In this document: positions 21,493 to 34,530 of the stretch, piece by piece
Layout: every line of letters begins with the position of its first letter
Numbering within the stretch: position 1 is the stretch's first letter
Assembly: GCA_023213395.1 (NCBI GenBank)
Contig: CM041465.1
Location: forward strand, 218,991,741-219,055,740
Length of the DNA: 64,000 bases
Direction of reading: 5' to 3'
DNA from: Cycas panzhihuaensis
Taxonomy: Eukaryota; Cycadophyta
Notes under the pieces: generated by a model
Databases searched by the model: none
What the model was told of the DNA's origin: nothing
Seen by the model: the letters and a program-made list of their open reading frames with translations, nothing else
Translations under genes and position numbers: made by a program

Positions 21493-24099
21493 CTCCCCCT
21501 TAATATTCAATTTGTGGATCTTCATCATGTATTCATCTTGTATACTCATGTTGGATCCCTTATTTATCCATATCCTTATTTTATCTTTATCATATATAAA
21601 CCAATCTATCGAACTTGTGCTTCTTATGCTTATCTCTTATACGTAAATCCTATCATGTAATCAACCTATCATGCTATAGCAATGTGACATACCAACCACC
21701 TATAAAATTTTAATAAATCAATTAAACAACCATAATTCAGGACTCTTAACTCATCATAATATATGAAGTTTTCTCCTAATCAATTTTATATCCCCACATA
21801 TAAGTTATAAAACCAAACTCATCAACTCATCAATCAACTAATTCACTAATGTCCATATAAAATAATAACCATCTATTAAAGTATATGGGTAACCAATTAC
21901 TATAATTTCTAGTTATATAGGAAATACTTCTTATATGTGGCTCATTAGCTTTATAAAATAAATAAAATATATTATGGTTAGTCAAATATATTATATAAGA
22001 ATAACTTTTGAATCTTTCCTCACCTCTTGCCTATGAGATATATATGTACTATCTGCATAGATGATTATATACATATCTTTATAACTTTATTAGTAATGTA
22101 TCCTATCAAATCTCTTCTCCAACCAACTAACTTTATGAATAGGGTGTACCACCTAGCCTATTAAGCTAGTTGTAATAAGATAACATATACTAATATGTCT
22201 CTATTCCTCTTCTTATATATGGCAATTAGATTTCTAACTTAAAAATAAATATCAACTATATCCCTTAATAGCCAATCCTAGTTTTATGGATAACTCACAA
22301 TTGTTATTGCCAATTTATTAATCAATATATAAGACATCTCCTATGTCTCATATCAATGGGTAAACATAAAAACCTTAATTGTTAATTTACAAACTCAACC
22401 AACAACATTATCCTTAATCACAACAACTTAATCAAACTCTTAATCAATCAAGTCATGTCTTTATATATTACTCAACTATTCATTCAAATATTAATTAGGT
22501 GATCATGTCATATCCTTCATTCAATCAAACCATGTGTCAAATTAAGTGTTTATTAATTAACTTCAATCAAATTCATTTGATTGGTGCTATAGTTCACCAT
22601 TTTAAATGTATTAAATACTTAGTGGGGTTGATTTATCATGTCCAACAAGTCTTTCCATCATTAAAGGTTCTTATATGTGCTTTACTTAAAGTTTTAAGCC
22701 ATTAAATATGTCATAAATGATCTATTTTTGTGTCAATCTAAACTTATATATGATATTAAAGGCAGTTTAGTTATAAGTTATAAATTAATTTTCCAACTAG
22801 TGACTTTTGGAGCTAACATAGCTTTGTGTTGTTAACATTGGTTTATAGGTGTTATTTTGAGTTTAAAATTTTGTCCAAAATTTTGTCAATTACTATTGTA
22901 TAATAAATTTGTTAGCATGTGGGTTATTAGTATGTTAAATCATAAAAAAAAGAGGGAGGCATATTAATCCCTTTAAAATAAATTATAAAAGTTATATTTG
23001 AGTGAATGAATCAAGGGACTATAATAGTAATGAGTTCTTCAATAATTCTTAGAACATTAAGACTTGCTATGGTAACAACATTCTAAGTGGCCTACTTTTG
23101 AGATTCATCAAAATGCACATGGATTATGACTATAACATCTCATATGAAATGTATTAAATATAATTTTTTTATGCCTATTATTTTGGAAAATATCATTGAA
23201 GAAATCTCCTCCATTATAAATATCTAGGTCTAACCATTAAATTTAACCTTAATCATAGGCCTACCTTCATCTCCTCTAAAAACACAGAAAGGCTAATATT
23301 TAATGTCATTCTACACATGAATATTTTCAAATGGATTTCTAATCAACCTTAGAGAATTGAAGATGGTGTTCATAAGATTATCTAATGTTTAATTTTTTAG
23401 CAGTGTCTCCAACTAATCCTTAATTGATAATAAAGGCAACCATGGAAGGAATGGTTTGATTGTTGTGATTGTTAGGAATAATCTCAACTCTATTGTAGTT
23501 CTATACTACAATATAACAATGAGTAGTTTCCAATTAAATGTCAATATCCCTAGATTAGATCATTTCACCTATAAGGAAAGCCATTAATATGGACCTATAT
23601 AAAGGAAGAAGAACCACCATAATCAAATGCCTAGCTATGAAAATACCATGAAGAAGCTTACTTTATGAATGAAATAATACTATTATATAAAAGATGACTA
23701 AATAAAGAAATAAAAATGAAGTCTATGTAATTCCAATATAAACTATACATTTGATAGATAGAGTAAATCACCATTATAAAGAAGAAGAGATGATGTGAAT
23801 TGACTTGATTAAAGATTGAAATAAGGCTAAACACATTGAAATGTAAATTGAATCATCAAAAAATGAGCATGAATTTGATCATTGTAGGTGCTATATGAAA
23901 CACAAATTACCATTTAAAAACTTAGGATAAAAATTGATTTATTATTTTTAATGTTTTAGATGTATTAAATTGTTTTAACATTTTATTTGAGCTCTATTTA
24001 GCCTCCTAGTTATAAGCCCTAATCACTTTAGATGAAAAACTACTAGTCTATTTTTTGGCTCACAAAGGAGCTTATTGACAAAATAGAAGATACTTTTAT
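21493..24099. other. Non-coding body of the minus-strand element
   Basis: It begins with the polypurine tract. The rest is AT-rich with no recognised domain; somewhere within it lies the unseen upstream limit of the nested plus-strand Copia relic. Confidence 0.4.
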
Positions 24100-27054
24100 A
24101 TAATAACTCTTCATGTACTTTGTAATGAATATGGTCATATAAGAAGATTTTGGTTCCTTATATGGTGGCCAATGATTTTATATATTTAGTTGACACTCTA
24201 TGAAGTGATCAAAGACCCCACAATGAATATTTTTCTAAAAAAAAGTGTGTATGTTATCTAAGGGCTATTTGACACCCATTATTTCTTATTGTTGTGTTTT
24301 TTTTATTATATTTTAAATTAAAAAACAAGTGGAAAGTACTTATTTTCCTATTTAGATGAGTTGCCTTCTAGGATTTATCATAACTATAAGTAATTGGGTC
24401 ATATCAGAAGAGACTATGGTTTATTGCAGGTTGATCAATAACATAAGATTGATTAATGGAATATGGTAGTGAATGAAAATAGGTCTAATAATGTTTGGTA
24501 CATCAACTCGGGTGCTTCTAGGCATGTGATAGGAAGGCTTGAATGGTTCAAGCATATGTGGGAAGCCATTAGATTTATAATTATCTTGGGAGATAATAAA
24601 GTGTTAATTATCAAAGTCATATAGAAGGTTCTAGTGATTATTCTTGATTATAATGATTATTATATGGAGAATATTTTATATATACTAGGATTAAAAATAA
24701 ATTTGACTTTTTTAAGTCAAATGGAGGATAATAGGATGAGTGTTCATTTTAAAGATAGAAGAACTATCATTAATGATCGTGATGGAAAAACAATCATAAA
24801 AGGTGTAAGCATAACCATGTTTATAGACTCTTAGTTAAGTCTATAAACCAAAGGGTATATTATACTCTAAACATGTTAAATAAGATTTTGTTATGGAATG
24901 AAAGATTGGGACATCTACACTTCCCTAGCCTTTAGTTGATAAACAAACTAAATATAGTGCATGGTCTTCCAAAGTTTAAGTTAGAAAATGGTACTTGTGA
25001 ACCTTATATTTATGGAAAGCAATATAAAGAAAAGTTTCCTAAAGGTAAGGCTTAGAGGAAAGCTTAAAAATTGAACCTTATCCACTTTAATATTTATGGT
25101 CCTATGCCAATAACTTCACTTAAAGGTGCAAGATATTTCTTAACTTTGATTGATGAATTTTTTAGAAAGATTAGGTTTGTCCTTTGAAGGAGAAGTCTTA
25201 AGTATTTGACATGTTGAAGGATCTCAAAGTGAAAGTGGAGAATAAAAATAGACAAAGAATAAAGATATTAAGAATAGATAATATAGGAGAATACACCTCC
25301 AATACTTTTCTCTAATTTTGTAAGGATCATGGCATAAAGAAGTAGTTGATGATTACATATACTCCTTAATAAAATGGAGTAACTCAAAGGATGAATATAA
25401 TATTAACTGGTAAGGGTAAGTCAATGATGAAGGTTAAGAACCTCTTAGACATTTTTTGGGTAGAAGCTATTTGCACAGTAATATGCCTGACAAATAGGAG
25501 TATGACTAAAGTTATATGGAATAAAATACCTAAATAAGCATGGTTAGGATGCAAGCCTATAATTATCCATCTCAAAATCTTTGGAAGCATGATGCATATG
25601 CATATTCCCAAAGAAAAATATTAGAAGTTTAATTATAAGAGTTCTAAGTGCATCCCATGGGATATAATAAACAGAGTAAAGTGTACCATGTATATGAATT
25701 GATATCTAAAAAGGTTTATATAACTTAGAATATTATCTTCAAAGAGGTAAAAAAATAGGTTTCAAATTAGGATTAGGACTTGGGTACTTTGAAGATATAG
25801 TAAGATAAAGGGAAGTAGAATAGCCTAGGTCAAATTTTTGAGATAATAGTTTATTGAGCCCAATAATGAGCTAAAAGTGGAGGAAGAAATTAAAGAGGAG
25901 GAACATGAAGATGCTTAGGAGACACAAACAAAGATACAATTTGTGGATGCATTAGAAACCATGGTTGAAGCTCAATTACCTAAGATAGAAGGTAAATAAA
26001 AGTCAAGGATAAGACCGGATAAGGTTAATTTTACTTTGAAGGTGAATGTTTTGAATGCTAATGATCCTTTAAGTTTTGAGGAGACCAACTAGTAGTAAAA
26101 GTGAAGGATAGTCATAGATGCTAAAATCTATATCATTGAGTATATTAAAACTTGGGATTTGGTTGATTTTCTAATAGGCAAGTAGGCAATTAGTTGTAAA
26201 TAGGTCTATAAGACCAAATTAAAATCAAATAGCATAAGTAATAAGCATAAACCAAGATTGGTATCTAAAGGATTCAAGTAAATAAAAGGTACTAATCACT
26301 AGGAGTCATTTTCGCTAGTAGTAAAGATGGAAATAATTAGATAATATTAGCAATAGTTACTCAATTCAAACAGTAATTATACATGTTTGATGTCAAAAGT
26401 GCCTTCATTAATGGAGATCTTGTAGAGGAGGTTTATATGGATCAACTACCTAGATATGTTTCCAAGGGTAAAGATCATTTAGTATGTCTCTTAAATAAGC
26501 CTTTGTATAGCCTCAAATAAGCTCCAAGCACCTAGAATTCCAAGTTCAAATAATATTTTCTAAATAATGGGTTTGAGAGATTACTAGCAAATCCAACCCT
26601 ATATATCAAGGTTGAAGGAAATTTAATCATCTTTATAATTCTATATGTATATAATCTTGTGATTACAAGGAATGATATCATGAAGAATGAAGCCTTGAAG
26701 AATAATCTTAATAAGACATTTTATATGATAGATCTTAGATTGCTCCACTACTTTTTGGAAGTGGAAGTATGGTAAATTTATTAGAAAATATTAATTACAT
26801 AGGCTAGATATGCATGAGGAATTCTAAAGAGATTAATAATGGAGGATATAATGTTCCATGCTCACACGAAAAAAATTAAGATCCATCACCACTTTATTAA
26901 AGAACAAATCTATAATGGAGAGCTCCAACTTCTATACAAACTAATAAAGGAGTAGATTATTGATATTTTTACTAAACCTTTACCTAGCGATAAGTTTAAT
27001 AAATTTATATTTTAAATTAGCATTAAAGCCAATGATATTAACATTAAGAGGGAG
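24100..27054 (+). pseudogene. Nested Copia gag-pol relic, plus strand
   Basis: Two zinc-knuckle-like pieces (CNEYGHIRRF near 24118; YHNYK.LGHIRRDYG near 24378) precede a protease reading NVWYINSGASRHV (24494), with NSG for DSG. An open stretch at 24634-24834 is the rest of protease. GAG-pre-integrase (MKDWDIYTS or ERLGHLHFP across a frameshift) and integrase (HFNIYGPMPITS, ARYFLTLIDEF) follow, then RT with the active-site box as LYVYNLVITRND near 26641-26676, both catalytic Asp lost. RT runs almost directly into HTKKIKIHHHFIKEQ (26863), so most of RNase H is deleted. A polypurine tract at 27047-27054 ends the unit. Confidence 0.75.
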
Positions 27055-27240
27055 TGTTATATTAATGTTCATATATGGACATAATAGGGTAGGTGAGTCA
27101 CTAAGAGTTACAAAGTCCTAAATGGGCTTGTGACACATGTTAAGCAATTACAGATTCATTTATTAATTATTACTAATCTTGCTTGTATATATAGATGTAT
27201 AATATTGTGTATTAGATAATTTAGGTTATATGGGTTCTTA
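27055..27240 (+). repeat. Start of a 3' LTR of the nested Copia
   Basis: TGTTATATTAATGTTC follows the polypurine tract AAGAGGGAG, as a 3' LTR should. A TATATATAGATG box lies near 27185. The LTR end and a 5' partner were not found, so the element is truncated upstream. Confidence 0.5.
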
Positions 27241-29047
27241 GTGAATGCTAATTAATTATGATGATAGACCAATTCTACCTAAAAGACCTACGTTTATGAT
27301 TAAATCATTTCCATATATCAATATAATCTTATAGCTAAAACTTAATTCTTGACTTTACTAATTAAAATCTCTTTCATATATGTTTCAAACTATGTCTTGT
27401 GACTAGTCATTACATCTATCTTTGATTCTTCTTTCTAATACAACTAATAATACTTGATTTTAATCACATATAATAAAGTTATGTCATCTTAGCTCTTAGT
27501 CATGTTTACTCACCGTATGACTAGCGAGTTTCTTTAAGAAGGGTAAGGCATGTTTGAAAATTAATTTCAATTCAATTTAACATAGAAATGACATTATAAA
27601 AAATAAATGTTACCTCCAAATCAAAATTTTTATCATCATTAGGGTTAGGGTTTTATCATGCATTTGGGAAACTTCTAAACATTTTGATCTCTATGTTATT
27701 TCATATGGGTAATCATTAATTTTTTTCTAAGGGAATTTTCTTCCATATGGACTACAAACATTTTTGACTAATATATTTTTCATCTTCTTAACTTAACCAC
27801 TATTAATCTCTACAAAGAATTCAATAGGTAATGTGACAACAATATGACTGACCCATGATCTTCAAACACTTAAGAGCTTGATATTGATCTACACTATGAG
27901 TTGTGGCCATTTTTAGGTTGTTATTCATTAGAAAATTATATTTTTGAGTGATGCCACTATACTCAGGTGCTATAAAACTTTATGTATTCTCTATGGATTG
28001 GTTGTCAAATGGTTGTTATTTCTCTATAGCATGGTGATTCTTTGCTAACAATGTTTATCATAGTATTACTCTTTCTATTTATTATTCAATCATATTCCTA
28101 TTCTATATTTTCACATAGAAGATTAGTATAATAATATAGTTATGTCTTATATGGCTTCTCTATAAGAGGAATGTAATCATAGTTTATGTGGTGTTAGAAG
28201 GATGTATTTAATATACTTGGCACCATATATTAGCAACATAATTTAGATAACACATCAACTAGATTTTCCAAAGTCATAACAACAAACCAATCTTTTGAAA
28301 TTGCTTTATCTCATACACTTCATCAAACCCTTAATTTTCAAGTCTAATCCATCAATAATAGTTACACTAAATAAACTTTGAAACCTTAGTTTCATTCATA
28401 TCTACCAACATTTCATAAGTAACACATAGATACCACATATGACAAAACCCTTATTTAAATTATGCCACAAAATACTTAGTGTAAGGGATTTATTTATCTT
28501 TATTTTACTACCAAAATGTCTTCTATTCTTTCTTCAAACTATTACATCTTATATACTAGCCTATTGCTTATTTCTCATTAGTTTTGATTGAATATTAATT
28601 TTGTACTTACTCTTATAGGTGATTACTCTTATGTGGGTAATCATCTTATGGACATACCTCATAAGCCTACATGCTTCATGAATATAGGCTTATATGTATG
28701 ATAAATATCCATAATAAATAATAAACAATAAACAATATTTCTTATTAATTTAGTAGCTCATCTTCATATATAGTTATCTTCAACTTTATCATACCCATAT
28801 ATTACAATCACATCTCATCAGTATAACCTATTTTTAGCTTTAATTTAATCTTTGATATTGGCTCTTCTTATTGACTCAGTTACTAACTTAATACTAGCTC
28901 ACACAAAATGTGTATATGGATCATCCTCAGATAGAAAAGATTGCCACCATATGTGTATGGTATTAAACTTGCTACATCAACCTTCTTCTTGCTTCTATAG
29001 TGTACTTATATCTCCTTGGGACCTCTTCACCTTTGCTATATACCTTA
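27241..29047. other. Leader side of the minus-strand element
   Basis: AT-rich DNA between the nested Copia LTR and the primer-binding site at 29048. One 75-codon plus-strand frame (28852-29079) runs against the element and into its LTR, and looks fortuitous. Confidence 0.45.
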
Positions 29048-29059
29048 GCTCTAATACCA
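29048..29059 (-). other. Primer-binding site TGGTATTAGAGC
   Basis: Minus strand, immediately after the 5' LTR; one transition from the tRNA-iMet consensus. Confidence 0.8.
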
Positions 29060-29515
29060 TGTTAAATTTTTTGAAGTGACTTATGGAGAAGTGTGTAATC
29101 AAATAAGAGAAAATATAAACATGTTACCAATTAAGAACATAATAAATAATAAATGAATAATGATAAAGGCATAAGAGTTAATTATACAAACACCATATAT
29201 GACACCATGTTTAATGCAGAAAACCCATGAATGAGAAAAACCACCTCCAAATATATATAAGTTCTTGTATTAAGAAAGAATAATCAAGTTATCCTTATGG
29301 TGAGTTACCATATCCTCACAGAAAGCATTAGGTGATATAATTTTCCTTCCAATATACATTGCCTTTATATAGATGTATAACCTCATCATTATCCAATCAT
29401 ATTTTACTATTACATCAATATATCAAATCATGTGTATAGGAACCTTTGACATCGACCAATGATAATTTAATCTATTAATTAAACATTATACCTCTAATAC
29501 TTCAACATTCTAATA
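29060..29515 (-). repeat. 5' LTR of the minus-strand element
   Basis: 456-bp partner of 21037-21492, beginning TGTTAAATTTTTTG on the plus strand. Confidence 0.85.
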
Positions 29516-30091
29516 AGCACCCTTGAGGTAGATTAATTAGTGATACATGAATTGTATCATAAAGATAGAGGAAGTCTTTTGTTTTTTTTTAAATCTTTTC
29601 CAATAGTTTATTAAATAATTATAAGAGTGATCAAACCACTTGGTGTATATCATTCAATAGTAAAGATGACTAATTATAAGTGTAGATTCAAGTAATGCAA
29701 ATTAGTGTATAATTCAATTGAAGATTTAATCTTTTTATAAAAGCATAAAGCATAGAAAATAATTTTAAAAGCTTAAAAAACTTCTTAATAATGAAATAAA
29801 CATTAAGGGAGTGGTTATAATTATTAATATTTACTTTGAGATAATTAATGTGTATTTATTATATAGTGTCATAACTTAATTTCATGAGTCATAACTATAT
29901 TCATGGCATAGAAGAGTTTTTCTATTTTTCATATATTTGTAACTCCTTGATGAGGTGTTTCTTACATATAAGAGCACTCTCATATGTATAGCTTCTTTTG
30001 CATATAATGTAATTCCCATATGAGGTCTCACTTATAAGATATGTAACTTATCATATGTCTGGATGATTCAAATTCTTAAGTAGTTAATGTG

Positions 30092-30126
<35 letters not shown>

Positions 30127-30329
30127 TATATATATATATTCAAGTATAATGAGATAAATATATGAATTTTATTTCCCAAGTATTTATTTATCTCATTACT
30201 TCTTAGTTTTTCTCATTTAATGTCTAATATCTTGACTAGATCATGTGTTAGTTGTTTAACCTCTTGAATGTTTATATAGTTTGACATCTTTTTTTATCAA
30301 AACTAAATGTTGCCTTCATTAAGATGTTA
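29516..30329. other. AT-rich DNA with a TA microsatellite
   Basis: No coding motifs. It contains an (AT)n run at 30096-30140, broken once by AGAT. Confidence 0.5.
30096..30140. repeat. (AT)n microsatellite
   Basis: About 45 bp of alternating A and T with one interruption. Confidence 0.95.
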
Positions 30330-31960
30330 TCATGAGATGTATGGTGCAATTTTTATGTACTAGAAGTTATGACCTATATGCCACTTATTGATCTTCTCAA
30401 CTATCTTGAAAGGTCCCTAGTGCCTAGGAGATGATGCAGTATATATTTCTTTTCATAAAGATGTATTTGTTTTCACCTTAAGATAGATCTAATCTCTAAT
30501 CATGGAGCTATATTTTAATTTGCATATAAACTTTCCTTAAACTAAGCTCTCTCCTATGTATTTATTAAACATTAAATTCTTCTTATATTTTCTCCATGGA
30601 TATTTGAGTTTTTCCTATCAAAATTTCAAGATTCACTTTTAAGGTAATGAGTGGATCTTATGTACACATGGCACTAAAGGGAGTCATTCCTATATAAGAA
30701 TTCTACAGATATAAATCTCTCATCCTATATGATCTATATCATTATTATATACCACTTTAGCATATCTTTCATAATTTAATTTATGATTTTATTTTATCCA
30801 CCTACTTGTGAGTGATCCTTATTATTAAGCCTAGTTGGTTCTAAGGGCTTTAAAGAATTCTCTCTAAAGTTATATCATGAGCTTGTAATCACTATAACTT
30901 ATAATATATAGATATACTCTGTCATTGATCCTCAAGATTTAATAAAGGCATCAATAAGCCTATTGGTTATTCTCTTTCAACTTTGTTTATTTGATGTTGA
31001 TTATAAGTCTTTATATGGTTTGTTGTTTCCTTATTCAAATCTTTTAAATAAACATAACTCTTTATTACTATATATGTTTAACCTCTCTTAATATAGTTAA
31101 CATATGGACTATCATGAAGTTCAAAAAGGATTTTGTATTTCACCCTTGCCACTTTTGGAACTAAGTTTTTATTCTCCTTCCAAGTGATGTCTTCTCTTAA
31201 ATTAAAACTTTTATTTAAAAAATTGACCTTTTATTAAGGATTTCCTTATATCTTGACATGATATATCTTTCTTTTGTACTTACTTGATTTCATCTCTAAG
31301 ATATCTTTGAAGCACCACTACATTGTTTGCTTTGGGAATACTAGAGAAAGCATCAACCACAATGTTTTTATTTTAACTTAATAAATAAATTTTAGCATGT
31401 ATACTATAAACAACCAATCCCATCTATATTATCTTGAAGTAAGTTATCCTTTTAGAAATAAGTTTAACAAGGATTTGTTACTTGTAACTACTTTAAAATC
31501 ATTTTCCTTCAAATAGTATTTTAAAATATGAATCATATGCATAATAACTAGCCACTCTTAATCATAAATATGATATCTTTACCCATCCCCACTTATTTTC
31601 CCACTTTCATAAATTATAAATTTACCATCCTAAGTCAAGATTAAACCATAACAAATCTACTAGAATTAGTATGTAACTTAAAAGGTTTTGTAAAATTTGA
31701 AAAGGCTAACATTAGAGCCTCAATTAACTTAGTTTTCAAGATTTAAAACTACATGTTTCTCAGTTCATGTAAACATAAGAGTTTTTTTACGTAGGTTAGA
31801 TAGAGGTGGTGCTATTTTGGAGAATAAAATTCCTTATTTTATGGAAATTCATTAGAGTATTCCATTTCTTTACCACTTTTATCCTTTTGGGATTCGTAAC
31901 TATGTCTTTCTTCTATATATTTATCCTAATTATTTAATCTTATCTTTTATAAAATCACAT
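30330..31960 (-). pseudogene. Ty3/Gypsy RNase H and integrase relic
   Basis: Minus-strand translation from high to low coordinates gives the end of RNase H (NIVVDAFSSIPKANN near 31360; the family has N.VADALSR), then integrase pieces. Around 30830-30740 the D-G-Q-E-like region reads DHSQVGG.NKIIN and DMLKWYI. Near 30440-30370 the C-terminal piece SPRH.GPFKIVEKIN matches the LGPR.YGPF.V box of Gypsy integrases. Integrase motifs argue for Gypsy over an endogenous pararetrovirus, whose pol lacks integrase. No LTRs were found and stops are frequent. Confidence 0.6.
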
Positions 31961-33159
31961 TTACATTTTTTTAATATAGTTTTTAAAAATATATTTATAA
32001 TATATTTCATAAGTGATCGAAGTAGTATTCCTTACACTTATTATCTATATATCATCCAAGAAAATAATCATAATTTTACTTAAATAACATAAAGTATCTT
32101 TTTTCTCATTTTTTGTAAGGAGGGGGTAGAAAAAATAGGGTCACAACTTTCTTCAATAGTATTCATAAAGGAAATTCTTACACATCAAAATTTTAAAATC
32201 CACAGAAGAAAAAGGTTACCCAAAGAACTACATAGTTTCAAGTGAAATAAAAAGGGTTACTCATAAATAAAGCCTTTAAAACACCTAGAGTAAAACAAAT
32301 CAATGCTAGCCTTTTCTTTTATAAACATCAAAGATGGTCATTCTTCTCTCTGAAAGCTTATACCTAGGCATTTCACACCAATTTAACCACTCCTTATATT
32401 CTTTTACAATCTCCCTGGATATAACAAAGATATGTTTGGAATATTCTTTACTCAATATTTCTCTATTCATGGCCTCAATTTGCTTATCAAAAGCAAAATT
32501 ATTATCAAGATCATTGGATAATGAACTAATGGGGTTATCATTTTCATAAAAAAAATGAAAATCTTATTTCCTTATTAATCTATATCTTTCCCACCTAGTC
32601 CTTAAGTATTTCTTTAACTTTTGATGCCATATGGATATGAAGATTTTCTTACATATAAAGAGGATCTCCTCCATGCTCAACAAATGTTAATCCATCCTTG
32701 ACCTACTTAATCTCTTAAGAATGATAGCCAAAAGACTTTAAGCTTTATTACTAAAAAGATTTATTACTCTTAGAAGTTATGCACCCATCATATTCATTAT
32801 CATTCCTATCATCAACATCCCAACTACTTCTATTAACCATAAGATTGATTAACTTGATTATCTCCAAACAATTCTAGGAAAGAGCTCCCATAATAAAGGA
32901 GATTCCTCACTTGTTTAGTGTTCATCTCCATGAAATAAGACACCTACATAATGAAATTCAAATAACTAGTAGTATAGTTTAAATTATTATTATTCTTAAG
33001 TTTCTCTTTTTTGTTTTTTTTTTTTCCCTTTTAAGAATTAACTTAGAATGGTTCTTCAAAATAAAATAAATCATTTCAATGGAGTACATATCAAAAAGAG
33101 TAAAGAGATGAGTAGTTACATTTTAAACCTCTAATTACATGTTGCCAATCAATTTTACA
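31961..33159. other. AT-rich DNA, nothing recognised
   Basis: No known motif was seen. Part could be the upstream RT of the Gypsy relic, too decayed to read. Confidence 0.4.
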
Positions 33160-33330
33160 TCTCCTTAAGATTTCTATACTAAGAAACACCATATCCCAAG
33201 CTCTCGTAGCATATTTGCATTCCCAAAAAAGTAAATAATACTTCATTCTTTATTAAAAATATCACACAATTCATTAACTATATTTAATTTTCAAAGTCTT
33301 TTGTTAGAGAGAATTTTCCCTAAATAAACT
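33160..33330 (-). pseudogene. Possible LINE zinc-binding RT tail
   Basis: The minus strand reads CDIFNKE.SI, then, after one frame change, FWECKYATRAWDMVFLS. This resembles the C-terminal zinc-binding stretch of plant L1 LINE reverse transcriptases (ESI.HLFW.C.YA...W). Only about 40 residues are visible and no poly(A) tail or target duplication was found, so the call is tentative. Confidence 0.4.
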
Positions 33331-33332
33331 TC

Positions 33333-33335
<3 letters not shown>

Positions 33336-33369
<34 letters not shown>
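33336..33369. repeat. (AT)n microsatellite
   Basis: About 34 bp of alternating A and T. Confidence 0.95.
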
Positions 33370-33371
<2 letters not shown>

Positions 33372-33494
33372 TTTTAAAATCAACTTTATAACCCTGGAGA
33401 TTATCTATCATCTCTTCCACCTAGAGAGAAGGCATCCAAAATCATATTTTTTCTCCATATAATCAAAAATATTGGAATTTTTCACATAATAAAT

Positions 33495-33885
33495 TGTCAA
33501 TAGTAAGACTTAATTATTGGCATGTGGGACCAAGGAACCTAACTATGGGTGTGATCCATTACCGTTTATTCACATACTACTTATGCTCATTAATGGAATT
33601 GAATGTCACTTACACTTGTTAATGGAATTCTATGTAAGAGACCTCTATTGTCTATTTAAGAGCCCATTAAATTTAATCACATCATTATTATGTATTGAGA
33701 ACTTATATAAGAGTGTACTATGGTACATATTTTGGTGTCCATTTACTATTCTTTTAGTGTCTTTTCTATAAACGTTCTCCTTGTTAATAAAAAAGAGTTG
33801 ATTATTACAATAATACTTAGATATTATGTCTTTTGACCTTAAAAATTTAAATATTTAAAGTGAATATTGAGATAGAGATATTCCA
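33495..33885 (+). repeat. Unpaired 5' LTR of the plus-strand Gypsy
   Basis: About 391 bp, starting TGTCAATAGTAAG and ending ATATTCCA two bases before the primer-binding site. CTATTTAAG near 33652 may be its TATA box. No second copy exists in the window, so the left boundary is inferred. Confidence 0.55.
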
Positions 33886-33887
33886 AG

Positions 33888-33899
33888 TGGTATAAGAGC
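33888..33899 (+). other. Primer-binding site TGGTATAAGAGC
   Basis: One change from the tRNA-iMet complement TGGTATCAGAGC, two bases after the LTR. Confidence 0.7.
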
Positions 33900-34312
33900 T
33901 TAGCTCACTAACCCATTTTGAAGTAGCAAGGGGTAGTATAAAGTGATTATGAAGATACAACTAGGTGAAAGAAGCTAAAATTTTAAGGGGGAAAAAAATC
34001 CCTATGGTGATATCTAACAACCCTTTCTTTTGGTGAAGTTCTACTTACTTGATACTATTTTGTGTTCTTGAGCTCTACCTATATTATCCTACTATCATTT
34101 GTAGGGATTGTATAAAGGGTATTAATCTTTTTACAACCTTTCTATTTCCCATCATTCTAATCTCTTGTAGAGGTCTAGGTAGAAACCCTATTATGAGGGT
34201 TTTAAAATATCCACCAAAAGTTGTTATTTTTAACCAGGCATGCTCAAGTACACACCAACATATGAAGTGAGGTAGTTTATCTACCAATACTCAAGCTTTA
34301 AACAATGTATAT

Positions 34313-34530
34313 ATATGGAATTAAGCCCCTATATACCCTTGAGTATATCGAAGGCCTCTCATAGGTTGCCTTCCTATAACCTAGAATAGGTAAATAATCG
34401 ATTGTTTATAACTTTATAATACACTAATTAGCAGTTAGTGCTAGGAAATTATCCCCCATGAATACCTCAAAAATAGATAGTGTGGCTATAGGTATAGTGA
34501 CTCTCTATAGTTAGTACCAAGAGATATTAA
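34313..34530 (+). repeat. Leader block, inverted relative of 42050-42260
   Basis: In reverse complement, 42050-42260 of the chromovirus aligns along this block (GAATT.AGCC, CTT/ATTCCTA, AATAGGTAA, AGTGCTAGGAAATTA-like words). Identity is low, perhaps 60-65%. Both lie in leaders, in the sense orientation of their elements. Confidence 0.5.

Larger units (their letters stand above)
21037..29515 (-). mobile_element. LTR retrotransposon with a nested Copia relic
   Basis: Two 456-bp LTRs (21037-21492 and 29060-29515) flank 7.6 kb. The minus-strand primer-binding site TGGTATTAGAGC touches the right LTR (29048-29059), and a polypurine tract lies beside the left LTR (plus-strand CTCCCCCTT at 21493-21501), so the element reads on the minus strand. 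I recognise no minus-strand gag or pol in its body. The middle instead holds a plus-strand Copia pol (24100-27054), so it is either a non-coding element or one whose coding part was lost. Flanks AACAT and AGCAC agree at three of five bases and could be a decayed target duplication. Confidence 0.8.

Noticed and set aside
28852-29079. A 75-codon frame on the plus strand
   Set aside because: It runs across the primer-binding site and into the LTR of a minus-strand element, so it is fortuitous.
30330-31960. Endogenous pararetrovirus instead of Gypsy
   Set aside because: Integrase-like motifs follow RNase H; plant pararetroviruses lack integrase.
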